Shown: positions 33,548 through 37,720 of the stretch, in pieces
How the letters are laid out: the number at the start of each line of letters is the position of its first letter
How positions within the stretch are numbered: the first letter of the stretch is position 1
Assembly: GCA_963597395.1 (NCBI GenBank)
Contig: CAVBPX010000023.1
Location: forward strand, 1 to 37,720
Reading direction: 5' to 3'
DNA length: 37,720 nucleotides
Source: Hallerella sp963597395
Lineage (GTDB): Bacteria; Fibrobacterota; Fibrobacteria; Fibrobacterales; Fibrobacteraceae
Program-made: the position numbers and the translations under genes
The notes under the pieces: generated by a model
Seen by the model: only the letters and a program-made list of their open reading frames with translations
What the model was told of the DNA's origin: nothing
The model's database searches: none

Positions 33548-36022
33548 ATGGAAACCGCTTTTAAGAATCGCTTTGTCGCCGGTGCGCTTTTCGCACTTCT
33601 TGGTGTATTCGGTGTTTCTTCCGAGGCTTTTGCGGCCCGGCAGTTCGAATATCTCGACCGCGGAGTCGTCGCCGTTCGACAGAGCAATACCAACGCTCTC
33701 GTCACCTGGAGAAGCCTTGCGACCGACGAGGATGGCCTCGGGTTTAACGTGTACCGCACAACGGATGGAAAGACCGTAAAATTGAACACTTCTGTTTTGA
33801 CCGGCGGAACAAACTTTTCGGACGGGACTGCCGACTTTACCAAGGCAAACACCTACTTTGTAAAAAAGGTTTTGAACGGCGTGGAGCTCGAGACGAAAGG
33901 GAGCTACACGATGCCTGCGAACAAGGCGATTGGAGCCTACGTTACGGTGCCGGTCGAAAAAATCGACGCGTCTTCCACGGTGCATTTTGTGTGGGTGGGG
34001 GACCTTGACGGGGACGGCGCCTACGACTATGTTCTCGACCAGCCGGCCCTGAACCATCAGCAGCTTCAGGCCTATACGAGCGCGGGAAAGTATTTGTGGA
34101 CGCTTGACCTTGGCGCGAACAGTGAAAACAAGAACAACATTAGCCCGGGCGCCTCGACGATTGACGTCGGCATGTGGGACGGCGCGACCGTCTATGATAT
34201 CGATAGCGACGGATATGCGGAAGTGATTGTGCGCATTGCGGACGGCGTCACGTTCGGCGACGGAAAAAAGTACAGCAATTCGAAGACCAATGCGCAGGCG
34301 ATTGCCGTTCTTGACGGAAAAACGGGCGCTCTCAAATATTCGGCGGACGTTCCGACGGACTATCTTTCCGTGGGGCCGCTTGCGGTGATGATGGAAGTAG
34401 GCTATCTCGACGGAAAGACCCCGAGCCTTGTTTGCTGGATGAAAAACCGGAATGCCGACAAGAGCTTTAACAGCATGACGGTCGCGTATCATGTGTCAAA
34501 CGGAACGCTTGTGCAACAGTGGAAATACGATGCCAATAAAAAGGGCGGCGGCGCGGAAGCGCACCAGATTCGCATTGCGGACGTCGATTACGACGGAAAG
34601 GACGAGGTGCTGCATCAGGGTTACGCGCTCAACGGCGACGGGACGCTCCGCTACCGGATTTCGCTCATCAATCACGGGGACCGCTGGTATGTGGGCGCCT
34701 TTAACAAGGACGACAAGGTGATGATGGGCTACGGCATCCAGCAGGACCATCCGCAAAATCTTCTTGAATATTATTACAACGCCTCGACGGGAGAAATTCT
34801 TTGGACGCATTACGGGGACGCTTCGTGCAACGGAGAGTGCGACGTGGGCCGCGGAACGGTCGGCGATATCGACCCGAACTATGACGGACTTGAAGCGTGG
34901 AGCTTTCAGGGAACCTATCACGTTAGGACAAATACGAAAATTGCGGACACCTATCTTTATCCGGTGCTGCGCTATTGGTGGGACGGCGATCTCGGCGCGG
35001 AAAGCTATAACGAGGGAAAGATCGAAAAGTGGAATTATGAATCCAAGACAATTTCTCGCGTGAATACGACGTGGAAAGTTTATGCATCGAGCGGAAGCGA
35101 TCGCGGCGTCGCGATGTTCCACGGGGACGTTTTCGGGGACTGGCGCGAAGAATCGATTCTTGTGAACTATGCAAACAAGGAACTTGTGATTTTTACGACG
35201 GATATTGCAAGCGACGAACGCATCTATTCGCTGATGCAGAATCCGTGCTACCGGAACGGTACAACGACAAAGGGCTATGTGCAGTCGAGCATGCTCGACT
35301 ATTTTCTGGGCTACGGAATGTCAAAGCCTTCAAAGCCGGACATTGAAATTATCGGCGGAGATCGCGAAGCGAGTTTTACCGCGCGGTCATTTGTGAAAAA
35401 GTGCGGCGCGGGCGGAAGCCGTCAGACGTTAAATCCGGGCGATTCGCTCAAGGCCTTTTGCTACAGCTACGGGAACGGGAGTGTTTCCGCGGAAGGTTTC
35501 CCCGACTGGGTAAACGTGAACTATTCGACGTATAACGGAAATACCGAAATCTGGTTCAGCGGAAAGGTCCCGGAAAATGCGATTTCCGGCGAGTATGCCT
35601 ACACGGTAAAAGTTTCCGGCGGAGCTAGCGACACGACCGCATCCGGGAAGATTACCGTTGTGGAAGCGTCTCCGCTTTCAAGCTCTTCCACGGAAGGAAA
35701 TGTTTCGAGCTCCTCTTCGAACGAGAATATTTCTGGTTCCTCTTCGAATGGAGAGCCTTTGAGTTCTTCGGACGTGACCGTGCTTGAATTTTCGCGGACG
35801 GTTGCGGACTGGACGCTTGAACAGAACGGCGGAACCTTTACGCTCCAAAACGGAAGTTCCGTTTCGAACGTCCGTATGTTCGATGTGAACGGAAAGTTCC
35901 TCGGCGCAAAAAAGCTTGCGGTCGGCGAAAGCTGGGAACTTCCGCTCCGAGGCCGTGTGATGCTCATACAGGTCCACTCCGCGGGAACGGTTTCGGTGAG
36001 ACGCCTTTCAAGCGTCCGCTGA
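33548..36022 (+). CDS. Secreted rhamnogalacturonan lyase, PL11 family
   Basis: 824 aa from the ATG at 33548 (SD AAGGAGA; the open frame upstream to 33455 is noncoding repeat DNA). Signal peptide of 29 residues, cut after SSEAFA. The PL11 catalytic domain spans about residues 30-615, opening with YLDRGVVAVRQSNTNALVTW. It has several Ca2+-type acidic loops of its beta-propeller (GDLDGDGAYDYV, YDIDSDGYAEVIV, ADVDYDGKDEVL). It cleaves rhamnogalacturonan I of pectin by beta-elimination. An Ig-like domain (about 620-705), a Ser-rich linker (707-744) and an 80-residue C-terminal domain (MFDVNGKFLGAKKL, basic RRLSSVR end) follow. The linker and C-terminus suggest cell-surface or type IX export. It is divergent from the TIGR02147 gene. 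Confidence 0.9.
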   Translation: METAFKNRFVAGALFALLGVFGVSSEAFAARQFEYLDRGVVAVRQSNTNALVTWRSLATDEDGLGFNVYRTTDGKTVKLNTSVLTGGTNFSDGTADFTKANTYFVKKVLNGVELETKGSYTMPANKAIGAYVTVPVEKIDASSTVHFVWVGDLDGDGAYDYVLDQPALNHQQLQAYTSAGKYLWTLDLGANSENKNNISPGASTIDVGMWDGATVYDIDSDGYAEVIVRIADGVTFGDGKKYSNSKTNAQAIAVLDGKTGALKYSADVPTDYLSVGPLAVMMEVGYLDGKTPSLVCWMKNRNADKSFNSMTVAYHVSNGTLVQQWKYDANKKGGGAEAHQIRIADVDYDGKDEVLHQGYALNGDGTLRYRISLINHGDRWYVGAFNKDDKVMMGYGIQQDHPQNLLEYYYNASTGEILWTHYGDASCNGECDVGRGTVGDIDPNYDGLEAWSFQGTYHVRTNTKIADTYLYPVLRYWWDGDLGAESYNEGKIEKWNYESKTISRVNTTWKVYASSGSDRGVAMFHGDVFGDWREESILVNYANKELVIFTTDIASDERIYSLMQNPCYRNGTTTKGYVQSSMLDYFLGYGMSKPSKPDIEIIGGDREASFTARSFVKKCGAGGSRQTLNPGDSLKAFCYSYGNGSVSAEGFPDWVNVNYSTYNGNTEIWFSGKVPENAISGEYAYTVKVSGGASDTTASGKITVVEASPLSSSSTEGNVSSSSSNENISGSSSNGEPLSSSDVTVLEFSRTVADWTLEQNGGTFTLQNGSSVSNVRMFDVNGKFLGAKKLAVGESWELPLRGRVMLIQVHSAGTVSVRRLSSVR

Positions 36023-36066
36023 CAGGGAGAAAATTTTTTGCAATGGGGGGGGGTGTTGGAAAGCGT

Positions 36067-36091
36067 CCGGAGGTTTCTCCGGGTGTTTTTT
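36067..36091 (+). terminator. Rho-independent terminator of the PL11 lyase gene
   Basis: Stem CCGGAG/CTCCGG with a GTTT loop, followed by GTGTTTTTT. It begins 45 nt after the stop codon. It also separates this gene from the convergent flavoprotein gene. Confidence 0.8.
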
Positions 36092-36095
36092 CGCG

Positions 36096-37274
36096 TTACT
36101 TGAAACGTAAAAAGTTTACGGCGAATTTTAGCGTTTCGAGCGGCATTTTGAGAAGTGAAATCGCGTGCTGGTCGCCTTCGAGATAGGTTCGGATGATTTT
36201 ATACAGCCGAATCTGGTCTTCGCGGGTGCGCGACGTGAGAAAACGGCGAAAGCGCATAATCTGCAAATGCTTTTTTCCGAACTTTTGCATGCACAGTTTT
36301 TCGTAGAGCCGCAAATAGCTTTCGGAAAGGTCTCCCGTCCGAATGGCCATTCCGGCGACTTGTGCCGCGAGAAGCCCGCCGCGCATGGCCGTTGCGATGC
36401 CGCCTCCGGTCAGCGGGTTTGTGTGGTGGGCGGCGTCTCCGACGAGGATCAGCGAATCCTTGACCGTGTGCGGAAGGTTTCCGGAAACGGGAACGAGACC
36501 GCCGACGTTGTGACCGGTCGGTTTTGCGTTCGGGAAGAGCCTGTGGAGCCATTCGAACGCGACGTCCTCAATGCATTTGCCGTCAAAGTCCGTGACGAGA
36601 AAGCCCGCGCCGAAATTCGTGACGTTGCTCTTTTGCTTGGGAAAGCTCCAAATGTATCCGTTGTTGATGTAGTCCGCGCCCTGCCAAAAGGTAAGGTAGT
36701 CGGGCCGCGTCAAAAGACCTTCGACCTGAATATCGACGCCGGTGCAGGTTGTGCCGGGAAGCTGTCGCGTGTCAAGGCCTGCCATGCGGCCGATTCGGCT
36801 TTCAACCCCGTCTGCGGCGATGACCATTCTGGCCCGAACTTTTTCGGTCCCGTTCGCGGTGACGATTTCGAGCGTGCGGAAACCGTTTTGGGGTTCGCTG
36901 ATGCTTGCGGCCCGGGCAAACGTTACGACTTCGGCTCCGTCCGATTCGGCGAGCCTTGAAAGGTGCGGGTCGAACTTTTCGCGGTTGAGCATGACGCCGA
37001 CGCCCGGCATTTTGCAGTCGAGTTCAATACCGCCCGGACCATAGACGTAAAGGCCGTTCAGTTCCGTTTCGATGCATTCGAGGTCGATGGGCCCGAATTC
37101 CTCCTGCAGGTGTTCGAGCTTGGTGCTGGCCTCTCCGCAGCGCACGGGAATTCCGATGTGTTCGCGCTTTTCGATGAGCAGCGTGGAAAGTCCCTGTTTG
37201 GCCGTGTTTCTTGCGGCGACGCTTCCGCCGGGGCCTGCTCCAATCACAACGACGTCGTATTCGTTCCGCTTCAT
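36096..37274 (-). CDS. Geranylgeranyl reductase family FAD-dependent oxidoreductase
   Basis: 392 aa from the ATG at 37274 (SD GGAGGAAAAC). FAD-binding GAGPGGSVAARNTAKQG follows the initial strand DVVVIG. VRCGEAS is the PCGE-like Cys motif region of the group, and the second flavin motif LILVGDAAHHTNPLTGGGI is intact. The family saturates prenyl chains (archaeal lipids, chlorophyll or menaquinone side chains). In a bacterium like this, a menaquinone or other polyprenyl substrate is a reasonable guess. The start overlaps the stop of a 2x[4Fe-4S] ferredoxin gene by 4 nt (ATGA), so the ferredoxin is very likely its electron donor. The C-terminal 80 residues are helical and may associate with membrane. 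Confidence 0.88.
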   Translation of the reverse strand: MKRNEYDVVVIGAGPGGSVAARNTAKQGLSTLLIEKREHIGIPVRCGEASTKLEHLQEEFGPIDLECIETELNGLYVYGPGGIELDCKMPGVGVMLNREKFDPHLSRLAESDGAEVVTFARAASISEPQNGFRTLEIVTANGTEKVRARMVIAADGVESRIGRMAGLDTRQLPGTTCTGVDIQVEGLLTRPDYLTFWQGADYINNGYIWSFPKQKSNVTNFGAGFLVTDFDGKCIEDVAFEWLHRLFPNAKPTGHNVGGLVPVSGNLPHTVKDSLILVGDAAHHTNPLTGGGIATAMRGGLLAAQVAGMAIRTGDLSESYLRLYEKLCMQKFGKKHLQIMRFRRFLTSRTREDQIRLYKIIRTYLEGDQHAISLLKMPLETLKFAVNFLRFK

Positions 37275-37459
37275 TTGTTTTCCTCCTGCAGCGAAAGGGC
37301 GCCTGCCGGGCACGCCTTTGAACAAAGTCCGCAGCGCACGCACTTCGAATCGTCAATTTGCAAATCCAGCCCGAACATGTCGAGCGCCATTTTGGGGCAA
37401 ATTCCGACGCAACCGGCGCATTCCAGGCATTTTTGACGGTCGTGTATCAGATGCTTCAT
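37271..37459 (-). CDS. 2x[4Fe-4S] ferredoxin
   Basis: 62 aa. Two complete cluster motifs: CLECAGCVGICP (about residues 11-22) and CVRCGLCSKACP (about 40-51), each CxxCxxCxxxCP. This is a bacterial-type low-potential electron carrier. The ATG at 37459 opens the operon. The TGA overlaps the ATG of the geranylgeranyl-reductase-family gene, a translational coupling that argues for a dedicated donor-acceptor pair. No other genes follow upstream in the window. The 261 nt to the right edge carry no coding region I can support. Confidence 0.92.
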   Translation of the reverse strand: MKHLIHDRQKCLECAGCVGICPKMALDMFGLDLQIDDSKCVRCGLCSKACPAGALSLQEENK

Positions 37460-37599
37460 ACTGTTTTAAAATATAAAAATTATGGTGCTGCCGGAATGTT
37501 TAACTCCCTATTCCCCTCTCATCCAATATTCACAGGCTGCATAAACTTCTTTTTTTTGAATGGTAGTTTTTCCCCATCTGCCGTTTATTTTTACCCAGG

Positions 37600-37720
37600 C
37601 ATAGTAACTTTCGTCCTATGTCATTCTGGAACGACCGAAGGGAGTGACCTGTCTGCTGCGGGTAAGTAGAATCCATCCCGCAGTTCAGAACTTAGTTGAG
37701 AGAACTTGGAACTTAGATTC
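37600..37720. repeat. Intergenic repeat-like region with hairpins at the right edge
   Basis: The 37460-37720 stretch has no supportable gene. From about 37618, GTCATTCT pairs with GGAGTGAC (two G-U) as one hairpin. CTGCGGG (37656-37662) pairs perfectly with CCCGCAG (37677-37683) as a second. Then three GAACTTAG/GAACTTGG copies follow to the end. GTCATTCTGGA...AGAATCC-type sequences are typical of dispersed intergenic repeats in many bacteria. Copy number cannot be judged from one window. Confidence 0.4.

Overview
The window looks like a chromosomal segment of a Fibrobacter-type bacterium (Fibrobacterota, FCB group). This is inferred from family content, not from any search. The pointers are a TIGR02147-family regulator (a family I associate mainly with Fibrobacter), a DUF3943 protein, a secreted GH5 endoglucanase and a secreted PL11 rhamnogalacturonan lyase with a serine-rich linker and C-terminal sorting-like domains, and AT-rich promoters with a TATATT/TAnnTT -10. 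No rRNA, tRNA, CRISPR array, transposase, integrase or phage gene was recognised. No stretch above 300 bases lacks a gene.

Layout. 83-2370 (minus): O-acetylhomoserine sulfhydrylase and a bile-acid:Na+ symporter-like transporter. 2405-6277 (plus): a Ktr/Trk K+ channel pair and a solitary OLD-family ATPase/TOPRIM nuclease. 7637-6351 (minus): a 48-aa membrane microprotein and dnaN, closed by a strong hairpin. 7703-9779 (plus): small helical protein, M23 peptidase and HAD phosphatase. 9844-11577: GlgE maltosyltransferase. 11657-13632: split MacB-type ABC exporter. 13721-14440: DivIVA-domain protein and DUF167 protein. 16544-14444 (minus): a degenerate minimal nucleotidyltransferase and a periplasmic-binding-type protein with a helical N-terminus. 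16695-18143: DUF3943 protein. 21645-18162 (minus): secA-tmk. 22961-21828 (minus): acyltransferase 3. 24011-23061 (minus): DRE-TIM aldolase-like protein.

24307-25257 (plus) holds a Fic-fold protein that has lost its catalytic motif but keeps a C-terminal winged helix. Two identical palindromic sites lie upstream, one of them inside its own promoter. 25317-26829 has a SIMPL protein convergent with rsmA. 28956-26908 is the GH5 cellulase, 30068-29064 is pyrC, and 30124-31302 is a fosmidomycin-resistance-type MFS transporter. 33377-31304 (minus) is a TIGR02147 regulator coupled to a LamG-like lipoprotein. It diverges from the PL11 rhamnogalacturonan lyase (33548-36022), and the shared intergenic region carries tandem 12-bp repeats over both promoters. 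The right edge has a geranylgeranyl-reductase-family flavoprotein with its ferredoxin, then a gene-free stretch of short repeats and hairpins.

The best candidates for undescribed biology are: (1) the pseudo-Fic/winged-helix protein with its operator pair; (2) the TIGR02147-PL11 intergenic 12-bp repeat array; (3) a recurring promoter layout with a TAnnTT box 6-8 nt before the start codon and no Shine-Dalgarno, implying leaderless mRNAs for at least six genes. Start codons were chosen from SD sequences, family N-termini and promoter spacing. Residue numbers were counted by hand from the chosen starts.
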